From an uncultured Lachnospiraceae bacterium (GTDB lineage: Bacteria; Bacillota; Clostridia; Lachnospirales; Lachnospiraceae): a DNA stretch of 62,936 nucleotides. The notes under the pieces were generated by a model. It was not told where the DNA came from. It ran no database searches and was given only the letters and a program-made list of their open reading frames with translations. The stretch covers positions 1 through 62,936 of the forward strand of contig CALWSG010000051.1 of the NCBI GenBank assembly GCA_944384155.1, in the 5' to 3' direction. Made by a program: the position numbers and the translations under genes. Shown in pieces: positions 51,622 through 60,887 of the stretch (its first letter is position 1; each line of letters starts with the position of its first letter).

Positions 51622-51960
51622 CTATAAAAACTCTAGCTCTAAATCCAGCTCACGACATATGTTTTTTGTAACGGTCTGCATCATTTTGCAAAAGCACAGC
51701 TCCGCATTAAGATATGATGCTGCCATGGGATTTTCCAGCACCGCCTTATATTCAACTGCAAGTCGTGCCGCTGTCTCCATATCATCAACATCTCCCTCAA
51801 GCTGAACCTCAAAATTTCTTTTTCTGAACTCCTGCACCTGCCTTCTTAATTCAGGCATCTGCTCCAGCTCCTTTTTGTAGAGACAATATTTCTGATATTC
51901 CTCACTCTCTAAAATAAGGGTATTCAGTCTGTCCGAAGCCTCCATAACCTTATCTGACAT
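51622..51960 (-). CDS. YlbF/YmcA family protein, 112 aa
   Basis: Helical protein of the DUF964 family; in Bacillus YlbF, YmcA and YaaT form a complex that directs RNase Y processing and affects sporulation and competence. The helix MSDKVMEASDRLNTLILESE, then ELEQMPELRRQVQEFRKRNF and a C-terminal ENPMAASYLNAELCFCKMMQ segment match. The Cys in the tail are those that can bind a Fe-S cluster in the Bacillus complex. The gene stands between RNase J and the MltG-like gene. An in-frame ATG at 51978 is possible but lacks a site. Confidence 0.85.
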   Translation of the reverse strand: MSDKVMEASDRLNTLILESEEYQKYCLYKKELEQMPELRRQVQEFRKRNFEVQLEGDVDDMETAARLAVEYKAVLENPMAASYLNAELCFCKMMQTVTKNICRELDLELEFL

Positions 51961-52005
51961 ACTAATCCAATCCTCCATTCCAAAGCAATATGCCTCTTTC
52001 CGGAA

Positions 52006-53673
52006 TTACTCTACTTCCATAATAATAGGCAAAATCATAGGATTTCTCTTTATCTTTCTCCAAAGATAATCACTCAAGGTATCCTTGACTATCATTTTTA
52101 TTTTGCCCCAGTCTGATATATTTCTCTCAACACAGTCCAAAACAGCATCATTAACTACATTTCTTGCATCCTCCAAAAGGTTTTCAGCCTCTCTTACGTA
52201 TACAAAGCCTCTTGATACAATATCAGGCCCTGCCAGTAACTGATTGCTGTATTTCTCAAAGGTCATGACAACTATAATAATACCATTTTCAGCAAGATTT
52301 TGTCTATCCCTTAATACTATATTTCCAACATCGCCAACGCCGAGACCGTCAACAAGTATGCTTCCTGCCTGTACATGCTCCTTAACTCCTGCTGATGACT
52401 CACTTATCTCAAGTACATCTCCTGATGACAATATAAATATATTATCCTTATCTATGCCCATAGCTTCAGCAAGCTCCGCATGTGCCTTTAAATGCCTGTA
52501 TTCACCGTGAACCGGAATGGAATATTTAGGCTTAAGAAGGGAATAAATAAGCTTAATTTCCTCCTGACATGCGTGTCCCGACACATGGGTATCCTGAAAT
52601 ATTACATTTGCACCCTGCATTGAAAGCTCATTTATAACCTTGGACACTGCCTTTTCATTTCCCGGTATAGGATTTGAGCTGAATATTACAGTATCTCCCG
52701 GCTTTATGGTAACCTTTCTGTGGAGTGATGCCGCCATACGTGAAAGTGCCGCCATGGATTCACCCTGACTTCCCGTTGTAATAAGTGTTATCTGGTCATC
52801 AGTATAATTTTTCATTTCCTCTATATCAATAATGGTATTTTCAGGAACCTGAAGATATCCAAGCTCACTGGCAGTATTAACAATATTCACCATACTCCTG
52901 CCCTCAATAACTACTTTTCTTCCGTACTTATTGGCAGAATTAATAAACTGCTGGACTCTGTCTACATTTGAAGCAAATGTTGCTATTATTATCCTGTGCT
53001 TTGTATTTTCCGCAAATATATGGTCGATGGTCTTTACTATGGTTTTTTCAGAACTGGTAAAGCCCGGTCTTGTAGCGTTTGTACTGTCTGCCATAAGTGC
53101 CAGAACACCTTTTTTCCCAAGCTCTCCAAACCTTGTTAAATCTGTAGTATCTCCAAATAAAGGAGTGTAGTCAATCTTAAAGTCTCCTGTATGAACAATA
53201 AGACCTGCCGGAGTAAATATAGCAAGTCCTGCCGCATCTGCAATGCTGTGGTTTACCTTTATAAACTCTATTCTGAAGCAGCCCAGAGTAATTGTCTGCC
53301 CATACTTAACAGTCTTTTTCTTAACAAGCTTTTCTATTCCATGCTCCTTAAGCTTTCCCTCTATAATTCCAAGTGTAAGCTTTGTTGCATATATAGGTAC
53401 ATTAATCTCCTTTAACACATAAGGAAGCGCCCCTATATGGTCCTCATGTCCGTGTGTAATCACAAAACCCTTTATTTTTTCTGCATTATCCTTTAAATAA
53501 GTAATATCAGGTATAACCAAATCAATTCCCAGCATCTCATCATCAGGAAATGACAATCCACAGTCCACCACTATTATATTATCTTCATATTCAAATGCTG
53601 TCATATTCATACCAATGGCTTCCAGTCCTCCCAATGGTATGATTTTTATTTTTGCGTTTTCTTCTACTTTCAA
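52006..53673 (-). CDS. rnj: Ribonuclease J, 555 aa
   Basis: Beta-lactamase-fold 5'-exonuclease and endonuclease in RNA decay and processing. The metal motif is FVITHGHEDHIGALPYVL; further motifs HTGDFKIDYTP, ADSTNATRPG and VPVHGEYRHLKAHAELA-like HGEYRHLKAHAELAEAMG are intact. Beta-CASP domain lies at about 200-350 and the C-terminal domain follows. Length is normal. Being next to a YlbF gene fits an RNA-processing group. Confidence 0.96.
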   Translation of the reverse strand: MKVEENAKIKIIPLGGLEAIGMNMTAFEYEDNIIVVDCGLSFPDDEMLGIDLVIPDITYLKDNAEKIKGFVITHGHEDHIGALPYVLKEINVPIYATKLTLGIIEGKLKEHGIEKLVKKKTVKYGQTITLGCFRIEFIKVNHSIADAAGLAIFTPAGLIVHTGDFKIDYTPLFGDTTDLTRFGELGKKGVLALMADSTNATRPGFTSSEKTIVKTIDHIFAENTKHRIIIATFASNVDRVQQFINSANKYGRKVVIEGRSMVNIVNTASELGYLQVPENTIIDIEEMKNYTDDQITLITTGSQGESMAALSRMAASLHRKVTIKPGDTVIFSSNPIPGNEKAVSKVINELSMQGANVIFQDTHVSGHACQEEIKLIYSLLKPKYSIPVHGEYRHLKAHAELAEAMGIDKDNIFILSSGDVLEISESSAGVKEHVQAGSILVDGLGVGDVGNIVLRDRQNLAENGIIIVVMTFEKYSNQLLAGPDIVSRGFVYVREAENLLEDARNVVNDAVLDCVERNISDWGKIKMIVKDTLSDYLWRKIKRNPMILPIIMEVE

Positions 53674-53700
53674 TCCTCTACCTCCATGTGTTTATAATTA

Positions 53701-53958
53701 CTATTCTACTTCTATATCTTCCAGCAGCTCATTAAAAATTGCCGATATGCTTTTTATTTCATTTTCGTCCTCAAGCACCTCATATACCGCCTCACTGTCC
53801 CGGGGCTTTGAAATATCCTTTACTATCATTGCCTGGGCGGCTTCCTCCATATCATCTGCCACCAAAAGATAATCTGTTCCGTTTACCCTTGTCTGCTCTA
53901 ATACGTAAAATTCCTCTTCCTCTCCGTTTTCATCTGTAAACACAAGCTTTTCAAACAT
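53701..53958 (-). CDS. DUF1292 family protein, 85 aa
   Basis: Small acidic protein: [20 protein letters not shown] followed by [20 protein letters not shown]. The DUF1292 family always has a short strand of this kind and is usually encoded directly with ruvX and ireB. Its start overlaps the end of ruvX by 8 nt. Function unknown. Confidence 0.9.
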   Translation of the reverse strand: MFEKLVFTDENGEEEEFYVLEQTRVNGTDYLLVADDMEEAAQAMIVKDISKPRDSEAVYEVLEDENEIKSISAIFNELLEDIEVE

Positions 53959-54385
53959 TCTGCCTATTCCTTTCCATATCTAAATACCCCTGCAAAATAA
54001 GTACAGCGGCAATACAATCAACATATTTGCTTCTATCCTCTCTTCTTATACCTGCTGCCATCATAGTTTTATGTGCCTCTACCGTAGTAAGTCTTTCATC
54101 CCACATTATAACAGGTACATTACATCTTCTCTCTAATGTCTCTTTAAACTCCAAAGATTTCTCTGCTCTGTCTCCCATAGTATTGTTCATATTTTTAGGG
54201 AGCCCTAAAACAATCCTGTCTACATTATACTGTTTCACAAGCTCCTCTATTCTTTGAAGTGTTTTCCGTATTTTATTTTCCGATTCACGGCGTATAATCT
54301 CCACACCCTGTGCAGTGTAAAGAAGCTCATCAGACACTGCTACACCCACAGTTTTTGAGCCGAAATCCAAACCCATTATTCTCAT
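53951..54385 (-). CDS. ruvX: Holliday junction resolvase-like RuvX (YqgF), 144 aa
   Basis: RNase H-fold nuclease acting in 16S rRNA 5' end processing and possibly at Holliday junctions. Motifs [20 protein letters not shown], then [20 protein letters not shown] and [15 protein letters not shown] with Asp and Glu of the active site are present; [16 protein letters not shown] closes the fold. The ATG at 54385 fits the family; the frame continues 8 codons upstream. Located between ireB and the DUF1292 gene, the standard order. Confidence 0.95.
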   Translation of the reverse strand: MRIMGLDFGSKTVGVAVSDELLYTAQGVEIIRRESENKIRKTLQRIEELVKQYNVDRIVLGLPKNMNNTMGDRAEKSLEFKETLERRCNVPVIMWDERLTTVEAHKTMMAAGIRREDRSKYVDCIAAVLILQGYLDMERNRQNV

Positions 54386-54408
54386 AATCCCCATTCCTTT
54401 CCACTGCA

Positions 54409-54669
54409 CTACTTTAATTTATTGTTAATATAATAATTTAAAGCTTCCTCTATCAGCTCATCTCTCTCCACTCTCATAATAAGACTTCTTGCATTGTTAT
54501 GACTTGTTATATATGTAGGGTCTCCGGACATAATATAACCTACAATCTGATTTACAGGGTTATATCCCTTCTCAGACAATGCCCTGTACACCTGCTCCAA
54601 AACCTGTCCTACCTCAAGCTTTGGCTCCTGTATTATTTTAAAATATTGGGTATTACTTAAATTGCTCAT
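54409..54669 (-). CDS. ireB: IreB/UPF0297 family regulatory protein, 86 aa
   Basis: A small phosphoprotein that in Enterococcus is a substrate of the Ser/Thr kinase IreK and lowers cephalosporin resistance. The whole sequence matches, including [20 protein letters not shown] followed by [15 protein letters not shown]. The N-terminal Thr of SNLSNTQYF is a likely phosphorylation position by analogy with the family. Immediately upstream of ruvX. Confidence 0.95.
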   Translation of the reverse strand: MSNLSNTQYFKIIQEPKLEVGQVLEQVYRALSEKGYNPVNQIVGYIMSGDPTYITSHNNARSLIMRVERDELIEEALNYYINNKLK

Positions 54670-54722
54670 CTATATCACCTTTCTGCCGTAAACATATACA
54701 CGCACATAAACTCATTATTATT

Positions 54723-56060
54723 TTAATATATTTCCTGCAACTGTGCAAGCAGTATTTCCGCATTTAATAATGATTTAATCTTTACACAAACAATTTTGTT
54801 GCATATATCTGCGTCAGAGCTGACTGCTACCTTAATATACTCCTTAGTATGCCCTACAAAATATTCCTCTCCGTTTATTATGACTTTCTCCTCAAAAAGT
54901 ATATCCTTATTTTTGCCTATATATGACTGTCTGTATTTATTTTTTAATTTTTTTTCAAGCTCAATAAGCTCGTCACTTCTGCGTGCCTTTACTCTGTCAT
55001 CTATCTGGTTTTCCATCGCCGCTGCAGCCGTACCTTTTCTCTTTGAATATTTAAATATATGCATCTCGGCAAATCCCACACTTTCAAGAAACTTCTTTGT
55101 TTCGTTAAATTCCTGCTCTGTCTCCCCCGGAAAGCCTACAATAACATCAGTAGTTATTGCAGGATTGTCAAAATATTTTCTTATAAGTGTACATTTTTCC
55201 ATATATCCTGAGGGAGTGTAATGTCTGTTCATTCTCTTTAAAACCCCTTCACATCCGCTTTGAAGTGACAGATGAAAATGCGGACAAAACTTATCTGTAC
55301 CACTCATAGCCTTTACAAACTCATCTGTTATTATTCCCTGCTCCAATGAGCCAAGTCTTATTCTTTCTATCCCTTCTATTTTGCTCATTTCACATACCAC
55401 GTCTTTTAAGGTTATATCTTTATCCTTAAAATCCTTCCCATAGGAGCTTAAATGTATTCCCATAAGCACTATCTCTTTATATCCCTTTTCTGCCAGTACC
55501 ATTACTTCATCTTTAATATCCTTTATATCCCTGCTTCTTATTCTTCCTCTTGAATAAGGAATTATACAGTAAGTACAAAACTGATTACAGCCATCCTGTA
55601 TCTTTATAAATGCTCTTGTATGGTCTGTGACAGTTGTCATATTCATTGCTTCATACTGACACGGCTGTGACAAATCCTCAATAACATTTACCTTTTCCGT
55701 ATGGCTTGCAAAATACTCCTCCAAAATATCCGGAAGAATACTTTTCCTGTTATTTCCTATTATAATATCTATAGCTTCATCCTTAAGCAGCTCCTCCCCT
55801 GCTGCCTGCACATAACAGCCCACGGCAACCACCACCGCCCCGGGATTCATTTTCTTTGCCTTATGAAGCATCTGCCTTGATTTTCTGTCTGCAATATTTG
55901 TAACGGTACACGTATTTATAATATATACATCTGCTCCCGGCTTAAAATCCATTATTTCATATCCCCGCTCTCTAAGGCTTTGTGCCATGGCCTCAGTCTC
56001 ATACGCATTTACCTTGCATCCGAGATTGTGGAAGGCTGCCTTTTTCTTTTCCCTGTACAT
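54723..56060 (-). CDS. mtaB: tRNA ct6A37 methylthiotransferase MtaB, 445 aa
   Basis: Radical-SAM enzyme making 2-methylthio groups on threonylcarbamoyl-A37. The N-terminal UPF0004 domain has AFHNLGCKVNAYETEAMAQS and cysteines in NTCTVTN and VGCYVQA; the radical-SAM motif is QDGCNQFCTYCIIPYSRG. Next comes the TRAM-like C-terminus. The ATG at 56060 has AGAGG 6 nt upstream and gives the usual start; another start 12 codons earlier is possible. It faces away from the HPr-like gene. Confidence 0.94.
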   Translation of the reverse strand: MYREKKKAAFHNLGCKVNAYETEAMAQSLRERGYEIMDFKPGADVYIINTCTVTNIADRKSRQMLHKAKKMNPGAVVVAVGCYVQAAGEELLKDEAIDIIIGNNRKSILPDILEEYFASHTEKVNVIEDLSQPCQYEAMNMTTVTDHTRAFIKIQDGCNQFCTYCIIPYSRGRIRSRDIKDIKDEVMVLAEKGYKEIVLMGIHLSSYGKDFKDKDITLKDVVCEMSKIEGIERIRLGSLEQGIITDEFVKAMSGTDKFCPHFHLSLQSGCEGVLKRMNRHYTPSGYMEKCTLIRKYFDNPAITTDVIVGFPGETEQEFNETKKFLESVGFAEMHIFKYSKRKGTAAAAMENQIDDRVKARRSDELIELEKKLKNKYRQSYIGKNKDILFEEKVIINGEEYFVGHTKEYIKVAVSSDADICNKIVCVKIKSLLNAEILLAQLQEIY

Positions 56061-56169
56061 ATATATCCTCTCTTCCAATTCTATTTTCTTTTTCATTTCA
56101 ATTCCCGTATATCAGTCAGATTTTACTATTAATATTCTCTATTTTTTTCTTCTTTTAACATATTTTACA

Positions 56170-56198
56170 TTGACTTTTGCCCGCTTTATCAGTATTAT
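56170..56198 (+). promoter_or_regulatory. Promoter of the HPr-like gene
   Basis: TTGACT (56170-56175) and TATTAT (56193-56198) are spaced by 17 nt, about 70 nt upstream of the start codon. Both hexamers differ from consensus in a single base. Confidence 0.7.
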
Positions 56199-56270
56199 AT
56201 ATACAAATGGGGTATACATATACTATTCCTCATATCAGCTAACAAACACATATATTAGGAGGGTATTATT

Positions 56271-56504
56271 ATGAAAACAGTTCAGATTTCATTAAATTCT
56301 ATCGATAAGGTTAAGGCTTTTGTAAACGAAATAACAAAGTATGATACAGATTTCGATTTAGTATCAGGCAGATATGTAATTGATGCTAAGTCTATTATGG
56401 GTATCTTCAGCCTTGATTTATCAAAACCTATCGATTTATGTATTCATGCCGATGAAGCAAAAATTGATTCTATATTAGAGGTTCTTAAGCCATATATGCT
56501 TTAA
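56271..56504 (+). CDS. HPr-like protein lacking the phosphocarrier histidine, 77 aa
   Basis: The sequence follows the HPr fold, and the Ser46 region is clear: DAKSIMGIFSLDL with Ser at residue 41. In HPr this Ser is phosphorylated by HPr kinase for carbon catabolite control. The loop that in HPr carries GLHARPAA with the phosphorylatable His is replaced by NSIDKVKAF, with no His in that position, so it cannot pass phosphate in the PTS. That is the arrangement of Crh in Bacillus. AGGAGG precedes the ATG and the gene has its own promoter and terminator. Confidence 0.85.
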   Translation: MKTVQISLNSIDKVKAFVNEITKYDTDFDLVSGRYVIDAKSIMGIFSLDLSKPIDLCIHADEAKIDSILEVLKPYML

Positions 56505-56537
56505 TGCCCTGATTTTTATTTCATAAGACATTACTTT

Positions 56538-56563
56538 AAAGTGCCGGTATATACCGGCACTTT
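56538..56563 (+). terminator. Terminator after the HPr-like gene
   Basis: A 26-bp perfect palindrome (13-bp arms; the innermost bases form the loop) followed by a short T-run. It also lies just past the end of thiI on the other strand and may serve both genes. Confidence 0.85.
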
Positions 56564-56588
56564 TCAATTTATAGGAAGACATGGCTTC

Positions 56589-57770
56589 CTATCCGGCTAT
56601 TATTACCTGTGTGCTTTCTATTGCCTCCCTCACAAGGCGGTCTATGTTTTCTGAAAGATTTTCTTCTGATTTCCGTATTCTTTCAAGGGAAGGCTTTGTT
56701 ACAGGATGTTTTGCCACAAATGTAGTACAGCAATCCTCAAAAGGCTGTATTGATATGTCATATGTTCCTATTTTTATTGCCATATCAACTATATCCTGCT
56801 TGTCAAAAGCAATGACCGGTCTGAATACAGGCATTGTACACACTTCATTTATCACTCCCAGGGATTGTAATGTCTGACTTGACACCTGACCTATGCTTTC
56901 TCCCGTTATAAGACCAAGACATCCACTCTCCCTTGCAAAATGCTCGGCTATTTTAAACATTACCCTTTTCATAATGATTGTAAGCTCATCATGAGGACAC
57001 TTCTCGTATATATATAGCTGAACATCTGTAAAATTAACTACATTCACCCTTACAGGCCCTGAATATAATGCCACCTGCTTTGCAAGGTCTATAACCTTCT
57101 GCTTTGCTCTCTCAGATGTATAAGGCGGTGCATGAAAATACGTTGCCTCAAGCTGGACGCCTCTCTTTGCCGCCATATATCCTGCAACAGGACTGTCTAT
57201 ACCTCCCGACAGAAGAAGCATTGCCTTTCCTGCCGTACCTACAGGCATGCCTCCGGGTCCCGGTATAGTCATTGAATAAATATTTATATGCTTTCTTATT
57301 TCTATGTTAAGCATAACCTGAGGATTATGAACATCAACGGAATACTCAGAAAATGCATTAAGAAGTGCTTCTCCCATATCCATGTTTATTTCAACGGAGG
57401 TTTTTTCATAATTTTTTCTTGCTCTTCTGGCATTTACCTTGAAGGTAAGGTTTTTATGTCCGTATACTTCTTCCATATATAATATTACATTTTGCTTTAA
57501 ATCCTCGAAACCCTTGTCCTCAATCTGTACCAAAGGACATATTCCCGCTATGCCAAAAACTCTCTGCAATGCTTCAATTACCTCGTCGTAATCGTATTCA
57601 CTTAAAGCATCTGCATATATTCTTCCTGTTTCCTTATAGACCTTAAATGTTCCATCTGTTTTTTTTAGTGCTGTATTTATCTGCTTTACAAGGGCATCCT
57701 CAAAAATAAATTTGTTCTTTCCCTTAACGCCTATCTCTGCATATTTAATTAAAAATGACTTAAATTCCAT
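56589..57770 (-). CDS. thiI: tRNA 4-thiouridine sulfurtransferase ThiI, 393 aa
   Basis: Adenylates and thiolates U8 of tRNA, and supplies sulfur for thiamine in some bacteria. The N-terminal ferredoxin-like and THUMP part is followed by the PP-loop MLLLSGGIDSPVAGYMAAKR. The C-terminal rhodanese domain of enteric ThiI is absent, as usual in Firmicutes. There sulfur comes from a dedicated cysteine desulfurase, and one is encoded directly upstream (57785-58942), so the two work together. Confidence 0.95.
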   Translation of the reverse strand: MEFKSFLIKYAEIGVKGKNKFIFEDALVKQINTALKKTDGTFKVYKETGRIYADALSEYDYDEVIEALQRVFGIAGICPLVQIEDKGFEDLKQNVILYMEEVYGHKNLTFKVNARRARKNYEKTSVEINMDMGEALLNAFSEYSVDVHNPQVMLNIEIRKHINIYSMTIPGPGGMPVGTAGKAMLLLSGGIDSPVAGYMAAKRGVQLEATYFHAPPYTSERAKQKVIDLAKQVALYSGPVRVNVVNFTDVQLYIYEKCPHDELTIIMKRVMFKIAEHFARESGCLGLITGESIGQVSSQTLQSLGVINEVCTMPVFRPVIAFDKQDIVDMAIKIGTYDISIQPFEDCCTTFVAKHPVTKPSLERIRKSEENLSENIDRLVREAIESTQVIIAG

Positions 57771-57784
57771 ATTATTAAACCTTT

Positions 57785-58942
57785 CTACTTCTTCCTTACA
57801 TATACCCTTAATCTTGGCAGAAGCTCTTTTATTGCATCTATGGTATAGTCAAGCTCCTCCTTTGTGGTATTATCGCTAAAGCTGAATCTTAAAGTTGAAT
57901 CAAGCGCCTCCCTGCTAAGTCCTATGCTTTCAAGGGTAGCACTGCCGCCATGCCTGTTTGAAGAGCAGGCGGAGCCTGACGATACATATATACCTCTTTC
58001 CTCAAGTGCATGAAGCATTACTTCACTTCTTACACCAATAAAGCTTACACTTACTATATGTGGTGCGCTAAGTTCTCCCTTTTTACTGTTTACCTGTACA
58101 TTTTCAAGTGACATTATATTATCCGTAAAATAATCCTTAAGCCGGTACATTCTTTTTATTTTTTCATCAAAATTTTCATATGTTTCCTTTACGGCAGCCC
58201 CAAGACCTGCAATACCCGGCACATTATCAGTTCCGGATCTCATACCGTTTTGCTGTCCTCCGCCTATAATAACAGGCTTTATTTTTATACCCTCCGATAC
58301 ATATAAAAATCCTATTCCCTTTGGACCGTGTATCTTATGTCCGCTTACGCTTAACGCATCTATATTAAGCTTTTTAGGATATATTTTATATTTTCCGAAT
58401 GCCTGTATGGCATCTGCGTGAAAAATAGTTTTCGGGTTTTTTTCCTTTATTATCTTTCCGATTTCCCTTACAGGCTCCACCGCTCCTATCTCGTTATTTA
58501 CATACATAACCGACACTATTATTGTGCTGTCATTTATTGCTTCCCTAAGCTCATTTAAGTCAATATGACCTTCTTTATCTACCTTTAGGTAAGTTATGTC
58601 AAATCCCTGCTCTTTAAGGTATTTCATTGTATTTGATACTGATGCATGCTCTATTGATGTTGTTATAATATGGTTTCCCTGACGTTTATTTGCCATAGCC
58701 ATTCCTATAAGAGCAAGGTTATTTGATTCAGTACCGCAGGAGGTAAATATTATCTCTTTATCTTTTACCTTAAGATTTCCCGCAATAATCTCCCTTGCCT
58801 CCTTTACATACCTTTCAGCCTCCACTCCCTTCATATGCAGGGATGAGGGATTTCCAAAATCCTCCGTCATTGTTTTAATAATAATATTTTTTACTTTTTC
58901 CGACACCCTTGTGGTAGCGGAATTATCAAGATATACTTCCAC
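57785..58942 (-). CDS. Cysteine desulfurase, NifS/IscS family, 385 aa
   Basis: PLP enzyme that moves sulfur from cysteine to a partner. The N-terminus VYLDNSATTRVSEKV, the PLP lysine in SVSGHKIHGPKGIGF, and the catalytic Cys in SSGSACSSNRH are intact. The GTG at 58942 has GGAG 6 nt upstream and yields the normal N-terminus; this start overlaps the last codons of rsmE. It is paired with thiI, equivalent to nifZ-thiI in Bacillus, so tRNA thiolation is its likely task rather than bulk Fe-S assembly. Confidence 0.93.
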   Translation of the reverse strand: MEVYLDNSATTRVSEKVKNIIIKTMTEDFGNPSSLHMKGVEAERYVKEAREIIAGNLKVKDKEIIFTSCGTESNNLALIGMAMANKRQGNHIITTSIEHASVSNTMKYLKEQGFDITYLKVDKEGHIDLNELREAINDSTIIVSVMYVNNEIGAVEPVREIGKIIKEKNPKTIFHADAIQAFGKYKIYPKKLNIDALSVSGHKIHGPKGIGFLYVSEGIKIKPVIIGGGQQNGMRSGTDNVPGIAGLGAAVKETYENFDEKIKRMYRLKDYFTDNIMSLENVQVNSKKGELSAPHIVSVSFIGVRSEVMLHALEERGIYVSSGSACSSNRHGGSATLESIGLSREALDSTLRFSFSDNTTKEELDYTIDAIKELLPRLRVYVRKK

Positions 58943-59690
58943 AATAATCTCCACACCTTTCTGTCTCAAACATAAGTATTGACAATATTGTCATTCCTGC
59001 CGTCTCTGTTCTTAATATTCTTCTTCCCAAAGATATTCTTTCTATTCCTGCCTCTTTCGCCATATCAATCTCACTCTCATCAAAGCCACCCTCAGGTCCT
59101 ATAAATATTCCTACCTTCATTCCGGGCTTTATTTTATTAATCACTTCTCTTGTTTTCTTCATATCCTTAAAATTCTCGTAGGGAATAATATTAATGTCAA
59201 ACCCTTTGCTGTATTCTATTGCCTCCTTAAAGGTAAAGACACTTTTCACTTCAGGTATGACAGCTCTTCTGGACTGCTTTGCCCCGCTTTCCGATATTAA
59301 ATTCCATCTTTTTATTTTTCCTTCTGCTTTTTTTTCATCAAGCTTTACTACCGACCGCTTAGACGAAACAGGTATTATTTCCTTTGCTCCAAGCTCCACT
59401 GCCTTTTGAATTATAGTTTCCATCTTATCTCCCTTTGGCAGACATTGAAACAGATAAAATTGGCAGTCGGGCTCGCTTCCCTCACAGTCGACCTTAAGAA
59501 TTAATCCCCTTACGTACCTGTCTGTTATCTCTTCTATCTCACAGTAATAATCCTTATCTATACCGTTGCTCACCAGAAGCTTTTCTCCCTGCTTCATTCT
59601 TAAAACTTTTTTTATATGATTTACATCGCTGCCTGTTATATAAACATACTTATCGTCTATATTTGCCGGGTCCGTAAAAAAGTGGTGCAT
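58926..59690 (-). CDS. rsmE: 16S rRNA m3U1498 methyltransferase RsmE, 254 aa
   Basis: SPOUT-class rRNA methyltransferase. N-terminal PUA-like part MHHFFTDPANIDDKYVYITG; the SPOUT knot has VGIFIGPEGGFDESEIDMAK and ISLGRRILRTETAGMTILSI, the SAM-binding signature. GGAGGT lies 5 nt before the ATG. It lies between prmA and the cysteine desulfurase, with a short overlap with the latter. Confidence 0.95.
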   Translation of the reverse strand: MHHFFTDPANIDDKYVYITGSDVNHIKKVLRMKQGEKLLVSNGIDKDYYCEIEEITDRYVRGLILKVDCEGSEPDCQFYLFQCLPKGDKMETIIQKAVELGAKEIIPVSSKRSVVKLDEKKAEGKIKRWNLISESGAKQSRRAVIPEVKSVFTFKEAIEYSKGFDINIIPYENFKDMKKTREVINKIKPGMKVGIFIGPEGGFDESEIDMAKEAGIERISLGRRILRTETAGMTILSILMFETERCGDYCGSIS

Positions 59691-59699
59691 AATAACCTC

Positions 59700-60659
59700 C
59701 TATTTAATACATTTTGCCGTTATGCTTGACCAGTCATTCTGTCTTGTAATTTCCACTATTTCAAAATTACCGTTTTTCTTTATAGCCTCTGCCACTTCAT
59801 TTTCCTTAATATCTATTATTCCTGAGGTTATAAAGTATCCGCCTTTTTTTAAGTGCTTTGGCACTATGTCCGTGAGAGGTACAAGTACATCTGCAAGAAT
59901 ATTTGCCACAACTATATCATAGCATTTATAGCCTGCTTTATCCTGAAGCTCCTTATCCTCCAATATATTTCCCGCATATATTCTGCACAGACTCTTATCT
60001 ATTTTATTTACCTCCATATTCTCATAGGAGGCTGTCACTGCATTTTCATCTATATCTATCCCAACTGCCTTCCCTGCTCCAAGCTTAAGTGAAACTATGG
60101 ACAATATACCGCTTCCGCAGCCTATATCAAGAATATTGTTATTACCCTTCACATACTTTTTAAGCTGCCTTATACAAAGCTGTGTAGTCTCATGCATACC
60201 GGTTCCGAAAGCAATTCCCGGATCTATTTCTATAACAAGCCTGTCATTATATTCCTCCTTCATTTTCTCCCAGGTAGGCTTTATGACTATATCATCAACC
60301 GTAAAGGATTTAAAAAACTGCTTCCAGTTATTTATCCAGTCCTTATCATCTGTTTCACCCTTTTCTATGGTACATTCACCTACATTGACGAAATCCCTAA
60401 GCTCCTTAAGACCTTCCATTATTTCCTTAAGCCTGTCATCCTCATTTTCCGTTTCTTCCATATAAAAGCTAAGGTATGCCTCCCCGTTATCCTGTGGAAG
60501 CTCAGGAAGGAAATCTATAAACATTTTCTTTTTGTCCTCCTCAGACAATGGAATATTATCCTTTATCTCTATTCCGTCTATACCATGCTCCATAAGCATT
60601 CCGCTTACAAGGTCAGTTGCCTCCGTAGTTGTCTTTAATGTATATTTATTCCATTTCAT
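59700..60659 (-). CDS. prmA: Ribosomal protein L11 methyltransferase PrmA, 319 aa
   Basis: Methylates L11 lysines. SAM motif NILDIGCGSGILSIVSLKLG, then VGIDIDENAVTASYENMEVN and the catalytic IVVANILADVLVPL. The GIAFGTGMHETTQLCI sequence is diagnostic. The frame continues 25 codons upstream, but those residues are not of the family, and 60659 (MKWNKYTLKTTTE) matches known starts; its ribosome-binding site is weak. First gene of a four-gene unit with rsmE, the desulfurase and thiI. Confidence 0.93.
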   Translation of the reverse strand: MKWNKYTLKTTTEATDLVSGMLMEHGIDGIEIKDNIPLSEEDKKKMFIDFLPELPQDNGEAYLSFYMEETENEDDRLKEIMEGLKELRDFVNVGECTIEKGETDDKDWINNWKQFFKSFTVDDIVIKPTWEKMKEEYNDRLVIEIDPGIAFGTGMHETTQLCIRQLKKYVKGNNNILDIGCGSGILSIVSLKLGAGKAVGIDIDENAVTASYENMEVNKIDKSLCRIYAGNILEDKELQDKAGYKCYDIVVANILADVLVPLTDIVPKHLKKGGYFITSGIIDIKENEVAEAIKKNGNFEIVEITRQNDWSSITAKCIK

Positions 60660-60703
60660 GTTTTGTACCAAGCCTTTCCTCTTACAATCAATCATAAATA
60701 TTA

Positions 60704-60731
60704 GTATTACACAAAAATAAGTGTTTTTCAA
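60704..60731 (-). promoter_or_regulatory. Promoter of prmA-rsmE-desulfurase-thiI
   Basis: TTGAAA (60726-60731) and TAATAC (60704-60709) are spaced by 16 nt on the minus strand, 45 nt before prmA. The -35 lies in the loop of a small hairpin AGTGTT-GAAA-AACACT. The IS1634 element begins 70 nt further upstream and leaves this promoter intact. Confidence 0.5.
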
Positions 60732-60824
60732 CACTCTTTTTTACAAAACTTATTATGGATTTTTGCATTTGACACGGACTATCCCATATTATATAATCCC
60801 ATCTTTGACACTTTAAAGAAGAAT

Positions 60825-60866
60825 AAACAGTCACAAAGCCTGTATTTATGGGCTCTTTGGCTGTTT
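60825..60866 (-). terminator. Terminator-like hairpin of the IS1634 transposase
   Basis: AAACAG and AAAGCC pair imperfectly with GGCTCTTT and CTGTTT (60825-60840 with 60851-60866), just past the transposase stop, near a T-rich run on the minus strand. Confidence 0.5.
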
Positions 60867-60887
60867 TGACGCTTGCATCGATATGTA

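Noticed and set aside
60659..60734. Longer PrmA N-terminus starting at 60734
   Set aside because: The extra 25 residues are unlike PrmA and cover the predicted -10 region.
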